Origin: Paragonimus westermani
Taxonomy: Eukaryota > Platyhelminthes > Trematoda > Plagiorchiida > Troglotrematidae
Assembly: GCA_008508345.1 (NCBI GenBank)
Contig: QNGE01000999.1
Location: 138,215 to 202,214, forward strand
Direction: 5' to 3'
DNA: 64,000 bases
This document shows positions 10,866-21,451 of the stretch, one piece after another. Both the position numbers and the translations under genes were made by a program. The notes beneath the pieces were generated by a model. The model saw nothing but the letters and a program-made list of their open reading frames with translations, was not told where the DNA came from and made no database searches. Every line of letters starts with the position of its first letter. Positions within the stretch are counted from its first letter, which is position 1.

Positions 10866-13800
10866 CTTGAAAAACAAAATTTGTCTGAATTAACAGTCTG
10901 AGGAACAGAGGAGTCGATAGGTAGTGACTTCAGGTGTTTATTACCTATTGCGTTTTGGCTTTCAAATTGTCTGGATTATTCAAATTTATCGTCTCAGATT
11001 AACCAACTAACCAACTGTTTACCGTTGATTTCTTTCCAACCGGTTTAGAGGAATGGATACAGAGGGACGCTGCCTGTGTTTCGAACTCATATAAAATGCT
11101 TCTTGTTGAATGTTAAGGAGCTGGGAAGATCGCATTCGTACTTCAAGTTTAACATGATTCTTTGACTTGCACATTTCCATTGGAAGGCACAGATACCATT
11201 TTCATCATTTATCGCGCCCTCTTCTTTCTCACATGCTGAAATCGAATAGTGGCTTGTCGTTCGTGTGTGAATTAGTAAATATAAATCACGGCCCTAGAAA
11301 GGGGTTGTGAGATGTCTGATTGAGCAGCTGGTTCCAGTGGCCATCCGTGATTTGATAGACAATTCATTCGACCTTACTTGGTCTCATCAAAACCATGCAC
11401 GATCTATGATCCGGAAATTTATCCACGGATCACATGTTCGATTTTTCGGCAAACTTGTTGATGAGACCAATCACGGCAGAAACAAGTGTCCATTGCTTTG
11501 CTAGTGGTCACTCGAACAAACCGTCTGTAAAAGCCAGAACACCTAGTGGGGAACTACTTGCAATCTTTCAATGTGTATAACATTGCCAGAGGTAGGCACC
11601 AAATACTACAGTGTCTGGCAGGCATACAATCTCGATGGATGTACATAGTATTAGTAAAAACTGAAACCATAACTTTCAATAAATGAAGGAAAGAATTTAA
11701 ATAGTTAGGAAAACAAGCAAAGGCATGCCCTATCAGTAATAAGCTATTAATGTAAAAAATGATGACATTCTTCCGGTCCTTCTAGCTCACCTCTAGTTAT
11801 CACACGTGACTGACGGAACTTGGAGAGGAGATCTTCGAGAAAGGGAACTAGCATATAGAACAACCTGTTCTCGGAGTGAATTTGCAAGCATAACTGGAAG
11901 ACACAGTTCGTGTTGCGTTTGTCTGACCAGCTGTTTCTATACAGAAAATTGCAGCTAGGTTACAAACCAGCGGGGACATAGTATGAATCAAATATCTTCG
12001 TGACGAAACCCAGAGGGATGATTTAGGTTTCACCGACCTATCCCTGACTCTCTAGGTTGAGCCACCAGGGATAACTGGTCATCAACACGGATGATTCACG
12101 AGCACACAGATACCGTATGAGGAACTTGACTGATAACGTCCAACAAACTACGGAATGTATTTTTTCGTCGTACGGACCTAAACACTGAATGCATTGGCAA
12201 TTTCTGTCGTCCTTAATAAATAACTACCAAGTTATGCCTACAACCAATTCGGGATATTCTACCAATTCTGTTATACAGCGCCCGCTGAAACCATATCAAA
12301 AACTCAGAACAGCTATGTGATGTGAAGTGATGACTCTGAGTACTACTTCTCGATCATATATAAAGTTTAACAGAAAGCTGTATTGCACGAGGTCAAGCCA
12401 TGTAACAAACCTTCAACCTTGTTATGTGTGTGATGTTATAATAGTGCTGCTTAAGTACAATTCATGAGGAACACCCTTAAGATAAAAGTTTTTCGTTGTT
12501 GAAACTAGTCACGAAATGTCACATTTACTGGACCTCCGGAATTTACGGACAGAAAGGAAGAGGTAGTCATTCTCTTGCATAATTTGATAGTGTAACGCAA
12601 CATCTACCTCCAAATCACCAGTGGCATGTGATCATTTTGTTTCTATAGGCAACCGGAAGAAAAACTGCGCTGAGAATTAACTGTTAGTTTCTTGTCTACT
12701 GTCTGCACAACCAATCAGTAATCCGTCGGCTTAACACATTACATATAGGTGAAAGCTTATCTGAACGTTCCCATTCAACCGGCCGTTCATTTTAGTGGTA
12801 TGCTAAGTTAAATCCCCTAGGCAGTTTCGCTGCTTCGTGTGCACTCCCAATATACGTATGCATTAATTATTACGAAAAGGCAATTGGAACAACGAAATCG
12901 ATCAGCCTGAAAACATTTATAGTATAGGGTATGATTTTGTGGAAATTGACTACCTAAAAGGTGAAAGCTTCAGTGTGCCGATCAAATTTAGCACTTGAAA
13001 AGAGGTTTGCGTTTGACACGACAGAATGTTCACAGTGAATCATTACTCAATGTTCTACGTCACCACCTTCCGGTTTTTGTTTTACTGAGCAATAATGAAC
13101 GATGTTCACAACTCCCCACAGGGAACTGAAACAAACAAAAGTGCAATGGTGTCAACTACGGTCATCATTTAGAGGAGTCACTTGACTATTATTCATTTAC
13201 GTTCGGCTTGAGGAGTTAGGCTCGTAATTTATTGCAGTGGAAATCACAGAAGCTGCTAATATTCCTGAGCGCAATAATTTCAACGCTAGCCTGTTTAAAC
13301 CTGACGAAGAGGAATAAGTAACTTGTATGTTTGTGTCTAATGTGGCGGACTAGGTGATAACCATACGGTACTTTCGTTTACAAGCAGAAACAGAACACAC
13401 CATATTGCACATACTGGGATAGACAAAAGTAATCGAGTGTTTGGCTGCACGTATTTAAGAGTGCATAAACTAAAATCGGTTTCGTAGTAAAACGCACAGT
13501 TTGAAGGTCTTTTTAGAATGAACCACAGAAAAACCGCATTGCGAACATCACGAGCTGAGATGAGGATATGACGAATCTTTTCTTAGGATGAAATTGGCAT
13601 TATGATGAATTAAGTTTCAATGTCAGCGTCCTCGATAACGCAATTTCCTAGTGTGAATAGTAAAACGGCTGAATACAATCCTAGATCGAACAAAGAAGTA
13701 AGCACGGTTAACAAAACAGGGGAATGATAGAGTGGGATTGAATATTAAAATAGATTTCAAAATGACAACCAGAAAACAGTTTTGTCGGTTTCGTGTTGAA

Positions 13801-14197
13801 CACAAATCCAGCATTTCTAAGTTTGTCCTCTAAGTATGTTCTACTTCCTAATGCGCATATGCACCAACATGCACAACACTAATCAGGTCACTCGCGTTGT
13901 CTTTAAAACATACTTTTGTGCACTGCTAACCAGTAACAATTGGCATCTCAATGCAGAGTTAATTCCCATTTGATGCCAGATTATCCGGACTGTATAATCA
14001 ATCCAGGAGAATACCACGATTCCAAACAACTTACACGAATGAGCATGAATTCAACATCAGTTGATGGGTATTTATCAGGGTTACTAGCCACAACTGTCTA
14101 GCCTGCATTGGTTAGTTTTCAGGAGTTAATCTTTAAGTCCGCTAGCGACCATCAAGCCATCAAGCGGCAGGATCGAGGTAGCAGGCGCATGTGAAAC

Positions 14198-14227
14198 CCA
14201 CATACAGCCACATACAGCCACATACAG
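14198..14227. repeat. Three perfect 10-bp tandem units
   Basis: The unit ccacatacag is repeated three times without change. It runs directly into the inverted repeat that follows. Confidence 0.9.
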
Positions 14228-14247
14228 CTCTTCTATGAAGAGCTGTA
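14223..14247. repeat. Perfect inverted repeat (11-bp stem, 3-base loop)
   Basis: tacagctcttc, then tat, then the exact reverse complement gaagagctgta. It overlaps the end of the tandem array, so the last unit forms the left arm. It is on a G/C-balanced stem and would make a stable hairpin in RNA or single-stranded DNA. No T-run follows, so it is not a Pol III terminator. Confidence 0.85.
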
Positions 14248-17200
14248 CGGTGTTCCATTAGAGTAATTCACAGACCACTGTTACTATCGCGATCCGTTCA
14301 ACCGGGTGGGGAATGACAAAGTTTGAAGTAAGAGGTTGAACTTCTCATCTTTACCTCCAGCAGTGTGCCAGGAGAAACATTGATTTCTTTGGGTTTTGAT
14401 CCGACATGGCGAACTGTAGAAAAGTACAATCTGTAGTGGGAGGTAAAACCAAGATGGATTAAAATTTCATGATTAGTTTTAAGATCTGTGCGGTTTTTCA
14501 GATGTTAACTCGTGGTAGTTAACAAATTCAATCTTATAAAAGAATCAAATAAGTTCTTAAGTTTTAGCATGAATAATTTTTGAAGGCTCTCTTAGAAAAG
14601 TTCAGGTGTGCTACTGTACAAGGCGGCTGATGGTCATCTATGATTCAGTGAATGGTTAACGCGGAGGTTTTCAAACAGCGATTTCACCGCAAACTTTCTC
14701 AAGGTTACCCGACCCTCCAAGTTTTTTATGGAAGTTCCTTTCGTTCGTAAGGCGCGTTTATACCCTTAGTATATCACCATTGAAGGGGGTTAATCACTTA
14801 CAGCTATGTAATACGAATGGTTATGATTTTTGCATCAGAAGCATAAGTTGAAAGAAATGTGTTTACGGCCATGTAAAGTAGTTTCCTGGTAAGTAACCAC
14901 GGATTTAAAAGCCCCTCAGTTTCGGTGTTCTCAATCCATTCCTACAATTCACAGTTTAAACCAAACTGTGAAAGATTCGCGCTTGGTTTGGAAATTCTAA
15001 AATAAGACGATTGTAAAACTTATAAGTTTTTTCCTTGAATTTAGTCATAATCTAAGAAAATAAAGCGCACGGCAGCAAATAATGAAACTTGGGATAATCC
15101 CTAGCAAATCTGGGAAAATAGTATGTCACAACATTCGGCAAGTAATCAACAAAGACGACTCTACTTTGCGTTAAGACATAAAACCAGCATATGACTTTGT
15201 TTCCCTTCCATGCACTCGACCAATTTGCCGATTACAATAAACGTGGTTGAATCCACAGTGTGCCAAAACGATAGCAAGGACTATCAACATTCATTGGCCG
15301 GCCCAAGCTTGACATGAAAAGGGTTCGGTTCTAGCTTTCAGATCAGTACATTTTCACCTACGGGACTCATATTTTTCGGGAGAGATCACCTGGGGTACCT
15401 AGAATAAATATGGAGGACCCTATTGTCTATCGATTGTCAACTGTGTCCACACATTCCCCAGTTCGCCTGGCTAAGCTTCTCAAAGTGACGGCCTCCGCTA
15501 TTTTGACAGCAAAAGAAACGGCGCGACCAATATGATTTTACCATGAAAGCGGTAACGTCTCTGTTCTCCTGTAACAGCGCGGAGTTGATCCGTCTGCACT
15601 GATGATTCTGACAGCGAACTTTCATATCGTATTGCAGATAACCTCCGTTAGGTACTACTGCCTGATCTACTACCATGCCTTCGGAGCGCCAGTCTTGGAT
15701 GCAAGGGCTTTGGCAGTTTTGTACTCTTGGGACCTATTGATTCAAGATGTTTTCAAACATGTTCCGAGAGATTGGGATCCTTCTTTTAACTCAAAGTTTT
15801 CAGCAACCGTCTCCAGAATCCAAACATGTATTTAAGTTTGATGTTAAAGCGTGCGTATTTGCAAAATAAGTCACTGTGTTCCACGGTCTGTCATGATAAG
15901 AAGGATTTGAATTGGTGGATTCTGATGGTTAGTTATACGGGTAATGTAGAGCGAACGCCGTGCTTGTATACGCACTCTACTCTAACCTTCTGTCGATATT
16001 CTCTCCGTCTATAGTCCACAACTCTGCTTTGATCCTAACACTACGCTATACATGAACACATAGGAATGGCTAACGTCGGCGTTCTTGTGCGTGTTGGTTG
16101 TGTGTGTTAGTAAGCGGGTTACTCAGGCGTACTGTACCGATAACGCATGTCATTCTAAGGTAGCCCTCTTGGCTAAGCACTAATTTTGGGGCGTTTGCTA
16201 GTAAGAAGCTCGAGTGCATTTGAATTGAAATTTCGGGTTTAAAATAACTGACCAGCCTCACCGGATTTTTGTTCAGGAAATGACATCCTACGACCGACCT
16301 TATTAGATTCCGCCGGGTTGATAAGATACTGATCTGAACAGATTCTTTACAGACTTCAATCCACATCAAACTAGCCCTACTCCAAAACGTATTGCAGTTA
16401 ATATGCTTTTTTTGTTGGATCTGTTGTAAAAATGCTGTTCATGTAACGTGACATTGGTTTTGTCTGTAATCTTTGAAAATTACTGATACTACCAGGACTG
16501 CCCCGAAAGAAGCGTTCCCAGCTCAATGACTGTTAACCAAGCGCCTGAAGACGCAAAATAGAGATGTAGTGTGTAATTTCATAACTTCACTCACCTGCCC
16601 CCAGCGCGTTCAACATTTGAGCGGAACTCTTGAGCTTCGACAGTGTCGACCTTTGCATTTTCTGATGTGGCTTTCGGTGTATAAACAAGACAAAATGTGG
16701 GAACAACGTTACTTTGGAAGAACCATTAATTTGAAGAGATCTGGTTCAAGATGATAACTGCTTAATATGCTGGTGATACCTTTTTCGTATGTATTCAAGT
16801 AACACTGACTAAGTTTGTTTACAAATGTTACATTCATGGCCAGAAAGCATAAATTTCTAAGGGAAAACTTGTGACATTTTCTACACAGAAGCTTGTTCAG
16901 TATGTTCAGCTGCGTATTCTGTATTGGGAAACAAATTTACAGGATTGTCCCCCTTATTAAAAGAGGTAGTTGCCATATCCTGAAGCAGTGCAGAGACTGA
17001 CCAACGAACAATCCTGAGGCTCAAGAAACCCTTCATCTCAACAGGTAGTGGATGTCTGGTGAACCATAGGTAGTTTCGACGATACCTGTTCCTCACTTTC
17101 AAAATTGTCCATAAACTGTTCTATCTTCTACCAATACTCCTCCACCTAAGCAAACCTTGAACTTAGGGAATTACTCAACGAAGCTAGAGTATCGAATGTG

Positions 17201-17627
17201 CAAAACAATGTGTAGACAAAACGTATTTGCGGTTAAAACCTGACCGTATTGAAATGCGGGGATCAAATCCAAGGTCATACATGAAGGAAAACTCAAACCA
17301 CAACTCTATTGGCATCTTGTTCACCCACTTATACAAATGAACAAATGCAGATTTTTGCCTCAGTATAATTGAGCATTTGACGCAGATATGTGCACAGCAA
17401 TAAGTCCCTACACATATCCTTTTTAATCACACTTGTTTAACTTATAGTACGGAATCTGGAGACGTTAGGTAAATGGATTCCCAACTCCAATACCCATGAG
17501 TCTATACGTAATTCCAGTAAGTCACAAACACAATATCTGAAACAGAGTAGTCCTTCACATTATTCCAGTTGGTCGCTCCGTCGTACTTTGGGTGACATCT
17601 AGGTTGAGCTGATACTGACGAAGATAC

Positions 17628-17807
17628 CTGCTGAACTCGGACAGTGGATTTCACGTTTTCCGTGTAGGGGCAGTAGATGTACAGGTAGAAATCATTCTGA
17701 GCTTGCTCCAAGCATCCATCTAAACCGCTCAAGTCACAAAGTATGGTAGGAGAATGTGGTGGAAATCTCGATTCACCGATTATCCAAACCCCGACACAAC
17801 AGAAGAT
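17628..17807 (-). CDS. EPS8-like: EPS8-like exon: first half of SH3-like domain (tentative)
   Basis: An open 180-nt segment, phase 0 at both ends, with a donor gtatct. The acceptor is uncertain: gtttgtcag gives 60 codons, and an internal ag (caagctcag) would leave only the last 23. Its end, NDFYLYIYCPYTENVKSTVR then VQQ, joins VLDSSNVDWW of the next exon. Together they look like the RT loop and n-Src region of a divergent SH3 fold, though the usual ALYDY motif and acidic loop are poorly kept. No other candidate with suitable phase was found in the 16 kb between the flanking exons. The upstream part (IFCCVGVWIIGES) does not resemble EPS8. Confidence 0.42.
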
Positions 17808-18299
17808 CTGACAAACGGTCAATCCAAATATCGCGTTAAAGATACAACGTCAGGATTGGACGAACAGTCTCAGGGTTGTGCCTTCCGTTATTCGCCAATT
17901 CATCTGTCCCGTGTTCCGCCAATTGACATATAGTTTATGATGTTGCGTGTGCTAATGAGATCAGCCAACGGGAGGCTGTGATTTCCCTAATACTGTTGTA
18001 CATCAATACATTCGGCGTCCCAATTCATGAATAACAATTGCTTACTGCTACCAGTATCAGGTCTTCTCCTTAGTGCTTGCGTTGGAGGTTTCAATTCACG
18101 TACGATTCCTAGGGCTATTTGAAGTCCCTAATTCTGAGTATCACAGAGAACCACTTCTTATAAGCATATCAGTGTGTTTGCAGAACAGTGTGTTTGTAGA
18201 ACAGAAAAATAACAGAAACCGGTTTAATGAACGAATCTCTTGTCATCAGCTGTGTTTTTCACAGTACTTGCCCACCAATCGTGAGATGTTTCAAAAGTA

Positions 18300-19470
18300 G
18301 TGCACTCTGATGTTGTTGTGGTGTAGTCCGAGAGGCCGCCTTGTGTGTGTGTGTGTGTATATTGCAGCTTGACCTATTCCACTACTTTGGCGTGGTGATC
18401 AAGCTTGTATGCTGTTTTGTTTCGACGAAATATGCTGACTAGTACTTCGGTATTTGCACGTTCAACTATGTCAGACTGGCCAGAGGGGGGCAGCTAGACA
18501 AAATGCAGTTATGCTGATTGTGGATGATGCCAGGGTATTGTGTTTTGGTTTTACTTGATATGTGTTTTTGACTGGTCTGGTTTTGTGTGGTTGCGACTTC
18601 TTTGCCTCTACAATGGTGTGTCTGAATAGTATGTCTTGTGTTGTGTCCTATGTATGTCTTATGTCAGCATGTTGAATTTATGGGTGTGTAGCTCTCGAGC
18701 CTGTGGGCAGCTATTGCAATTTGATTGTTGCTGGCGGTCGAAGATTTTGCGTTTGTGTGTCACCCACTGCCTCGTGGTACAGGCTTTTTAGATAAAAGCT
18801 TTGGTTGAGGGTTCTGTGGTCGGCTGTCCGCCACTATCCGGTCGGCACCGGTTATTGACCGACTGTACAGTCTGGGTAACTTGAAACCTCGAGTTGGGTG
18901 TAACTCAACAGCCTGATCAGGAGACCTCGGACCTCACGACATGGGTTCAGTCAAGGAGAACGGTGATCTTTTGCTCTACCTGTGTGCTACTTTCGAGTTG
19001 ACAATCACAAACACCGGACTCTAGTTGGGTGTGAGCGAAATCGCTGCGTGGACTCACGTACGAAGCAGTCACTATCATTCGCTTGATTACACGATTGTGC
19101 GACAGTGCAACATTTGTGATGCGCGGCGATGGATGTAGCACAGATGATAGGCTGATCAGAACCAAACTGTTCATACATGTATGCAAGACTTCTACATTTA
19201 CTTTACGTCACTTTCGTCAGTGGATTGTATGGTGAACACTTTTTCTGTATTCTTTCAGTCCAACCTTGCATTTTGTGTTTCCTCCATACCCCCTCTGGAG
19301 AACACTAAAATGTGCTCCCATACTGAAACAACTCTCGAGTTGTGTTTTCAATATTTTTCTTGCCAGTTTAGACTCTACCATCGAAATCCCTCTTTGTTTA
19401 ATTTCTGAGCGATGAAGACTTCAGTTTCGAGCTAGCCTATCAATTGGCTAACCAGCATTAGCCGGCTGGA
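18300..19470. repeat. G/T-rich, repeat-like block next to the Penelope insertion
   Basis: From about 18305 to 18780 the plus strand is strongly enriched in G and T and contains a (TG)n microsatellite at 18342-18358. After it comes more balanced sequence to 19470 with several short palindromes, such as gactgtacagtc near 18860. The composition differs from the surrounding intron and looks like an older interspersed repeat into which the Penelope element inserted. The family was not recognised. Confidence 0.4.
18342..18358. repeat. (TG)n microsatellite
   Basis: An uninterrupted run of about eight TG units on the plus strand. Confidence 0.9.
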
Positions 19471-19506
19471 CATAAAAGCTTCATTCACACATCTCCTGGT
19501 CTTATT
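19471..19506 (+). repeat. Left 36-bp direct repeat of Penelope element
   Basis: Identical to 21416-21451 except for one A/G change. It starts cataaaagcttcattcacac. Confidence 0.92.
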
Positions 19507-21178
19507 GTCTTGTCTTATTGTCTTGTCCATGATAACTGTCATCCGTCCCTTATCGGCAGACTACGTAGAGAAAGCAAAACAACTGCTCAACGACAAAACC
19601 ACCTACCGCGTACTCAATGCTGATCTCACCAAAAAACTGGCCAACAAAATCAACAGCGCACTAAAACAGCTAGAGGATTCGCACGAGATAAGCAAACAGG
19701 AGCATTGGAAAGTGCAGTCGAAAGATGCAACCACTGCTCAATTCTACGGACTACCAAAAATACACAAAGATGGTATCTCACTACGACCAATTGTATCTCT
19801 ACCGGGCACACCAACCTACAATTTGGCCAAAGACCTATTCAAACGGCTACGATATCTCGTCGACGGATCAGAACATTCCATCAGCAATGCTGTACAATTC
19901 TTGAACAAACTAAAACACGTGAGGATAGAAGAAGACGAAACAATGATTTCGTTCGATGTCACAGCACTCTTCACATCCATTGACCTCACCCTAGCCAAAG
20001 AGACGTTGCGAAAGCTGTTAGAAGAAAATCCCCGACCGAATGAATCATTGAAACCGGAGAGCATATGCAATCTCATGGAGCTATGTTTGTCGACGTACTT
20101 CAAATTCAATGGCCAAATCTACCAACAACTTAAAGGAACTCCAATGGGTTCGCCCATATCCGGATTTATCGCAGAGGCTGTCATGCAGAGGTTAGAGAAC
20201 ATCGCGCTACCAAAGATCAAACCGAAACTCTGGGTACGATATGTTGACGATACATTCGTAATCCTCAAACGCTCAATGATTGAGGACACACACAGACTGC
20301 TGAACAACGTTTTCAACGATATTAAATTTACGATGGAGACGGAAACCGACAATCAACTACCGTTCCTAGATGTACTAATCAACCGCAAACCTGATGGAAC
20401 ACTGGAGACCTCAGTTTATCGGAAAGAAACACACACAGACCAACTCCTTAGTTTCCGCAGCAACCACCCAGTCTGCCACAAGAGAAGCTGCATTCGAACC
20501 CTGTTCAAACGAGCTGAAACACACTGCAGCACCGCAGAGCTCCGGAGAAAAGAAGAAAACTATCTATACCGAGTATTTTTTCGCAACGGATACCCGCGAA
20601 ACTTTATCAGACGGAGTCTACTACAAAAAAACAGAAAGCTCAACTCCAATGACCCACCAACAAAACGAATTGCACTACCATACATCAAAACCGTATCAGA
20701 AATTACCGCCAGACTACTGAGAACACATGGTATCACGCTAGCACACAAGCCAACAGCAACATTACGAAAGATACTATCAAAACCAAAAGAACAACCCAAA
20801 CCCGCTGACAGAAGAAATGTCATCTACAAAATCCAATGCAATGACTGCAGACAACACTACGTCGGCCAAACCGGACGGAAATTATCAACACGAATACATG
20901 AACACGAACTGGCCATCAAGAGACACGATCAACTTTCCCTGATCTCCGTCCACGAGGATGAAACTGGACACACCTTCAACTTGAACACCGCAGAAATCCT
21001 TACCGAGGCCAATACCAAACATGCAAGAGAATTTCTCGAAGCCTGGTATTCATCAACCGGTTCAATAAACAAACACATCGAGCTAGACAAAATCTACGAG
21101 CCAATGCGAATCAAGGATTTGAGGAGACGTGAACGCCATCGAGCCCAACTACCGGTAAACCCAAACAGAGCAACTTGA
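19505..21178 (+). CDS. Penelope-like RT with GIY-YIG endonuclease (N-terminally truncated)
   Basis: An open frame of 557 codons. The first 17 or so residues are read from junction sequence; homology starts at SADYVEKAKQLL, so the N-terminal part of RT with the PDKG box is missing. Visible motifs are QFYGLPKIHK (about 79-88), SFDVTALFTSI (about 148), GTPMGSPISG (about 213), the catalytic YVDD (246-249) and QLPFLDVLINR (about 284). After a basic linker comes a GIY-YIG nuclease with the start VIYKIQCNDC (439-448), YVGQT (452-456), GRKLSTRIHEH and a downstream Glu/Asn region. The GIY is replaced by VIY, as is usual in Penelope elements. These enzymes nick DNA and prime reverse transcription in the nucleus. 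Because the N-terminus is gone, the protein is probably not functional alone. Confidence 0.85.
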   Translation: MSCLIVLSMITVIRPLSADYVEKAKQLLNDKTTYRVLNADLTKKLANKINSALKQLEDSHEISKQEHWKVQSKDATTAQFYGLPKIHKDGISLRPIVSLPGTPTYNLAKDLFKRLRYLVDGSEHSISNAVQFLNKLKHVRIEEDETMISFDVTALFTSIDLTLAKETLRKLLEENPRPNESLKPESICNLMELCLSTYFKFNGQIYQQLKGTPMGSPISGFIAEAVMQRLENIALPKIKPKLWVRYVDDTFVILKRSMIEDTHRLLNNVFNDIKFTMETETDNQLPFLDVLINRKPDGTLETSVYRKETHTDQLLSFRSNHPVCHKRSCIRTLFKRAETHCSTAELRRKEENYLYRVFFRNGYPRNFIRRSLLQKNRKLNSNDPPTKRIALPYIKTVSEITARLLRTHGITLAHKPTATLRKILSKPKEQPKPADRRNVIYKIQCNDCRQHYVGQTGRKLSTRIHEHELAIKRHDQLSLISVHEDETGHTFNLNTAEILTEANTKHAREFLEAWYSSTGSINKHIELDKIYEPMRIKDLRRRERHRAQLPVNPNRAT

Positions 21179-21340
21179 ACTGATAAGACAAAAAAAGTCA
21201 ACCAATGGTGGGTCGGACCAGAGGTCAAATACGACGGAAAGCGACCAACCAGAATCCAGGCTAGTAGGTCAACTGACTATCCTATATAAGAGCAGGCATC
21301 GATCAATCTTCACATTTAAAATATACGCTGAAACACTTAC

Positions 21341-21380
21341 GCACTGATGATGTCACCTCGCCTGGTGATGAAACGTTTGC
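21341..21380 (+). ncRNA. Hammerhead-like motif in 3' region of Penelope element
   Basis: The region contains CTGATGA (21344-21350), then a six-pair stem (GTCACC at 21352-21357 with GGTGAT at 21364-21369, one G-U pair), then GAAA (21370-21373) and the palindrome AAACGTTT. GCA before the core and TGC at 21378-21380 could form a three-pair stem I. Penelope elements are known to carry minimal hammerheads with palindromic stem III. Here one extra base (T21351) breaks the junction to stem II, so activity is doubtful. Confidence 0.5.
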
Positions 21381-21415
21381 AACCTAAATGCCAAGCTCGG
21401 CGAACATATCAATAC

Positions 21416-21451
21416 CATAAAAGCTTCATTCACACGTCTCCTGGTCTTATT
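21416..21451 (+). repeat. Right 36-bp direct repeat of Penelope element
   Basis: The partner of 19471-19506, located directly after the element's 3' non-coding end (ctcggcgaacatatcaatac). Confidence 0.92.

Larger units (their letters stand above)
10866..17627. other. Intron of EPS8-like gene (about 6.8 kb)
   Basis: The intron between the two SH3 half exons. Apart from a small tandem repeat and hairpin at 14198-14247 it shows only short random-looking frames. One fragment near 17215-17300 on the plus strand has a B-box-like ggggatcaaatcc and may be a very decayed SINE. Confidence 0.5.
19471..21451 (+). mobile_element. 5'-truncated Penelope-like element with flanking direct repeats
   Basis: A Penelope-like element with one long open frame (19505-21178), about 240 bases of 3' non-coding DNA, and a 36-bp direct repeat on both sides (19471-19506 and 21416-21451, one mismatch). 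The repeats are either a long target-site duplication or the remains of the pLTR arrangement these elements use. At the left junction a 13-bp unit (cttattgtcttgt) is repeated head to tail at 19501-19513 and 19514-19526. The open frame and near-identical repeats point to a recent insertion compared with the other Penelope remains in this window. Confidence 0.8.

Noticed and set aside
16881..17102. Minus-strand frame with ATTSFNKGDNP before a gtaaat donor, considered as the SH3 RT-loop exon.
   Set aside because: The ALYDY-like part is four residues too short and the 17628-17807 segment fits the following exon equally well in phase; neither the spacing nor the flanks are convincing.
17215..17300. 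B-box-like ggggatcaaatcc as a further SINE copy.
   Set aside because: Only the B box and a few flanking bases agree; the ribozyme region is unrecognisable.
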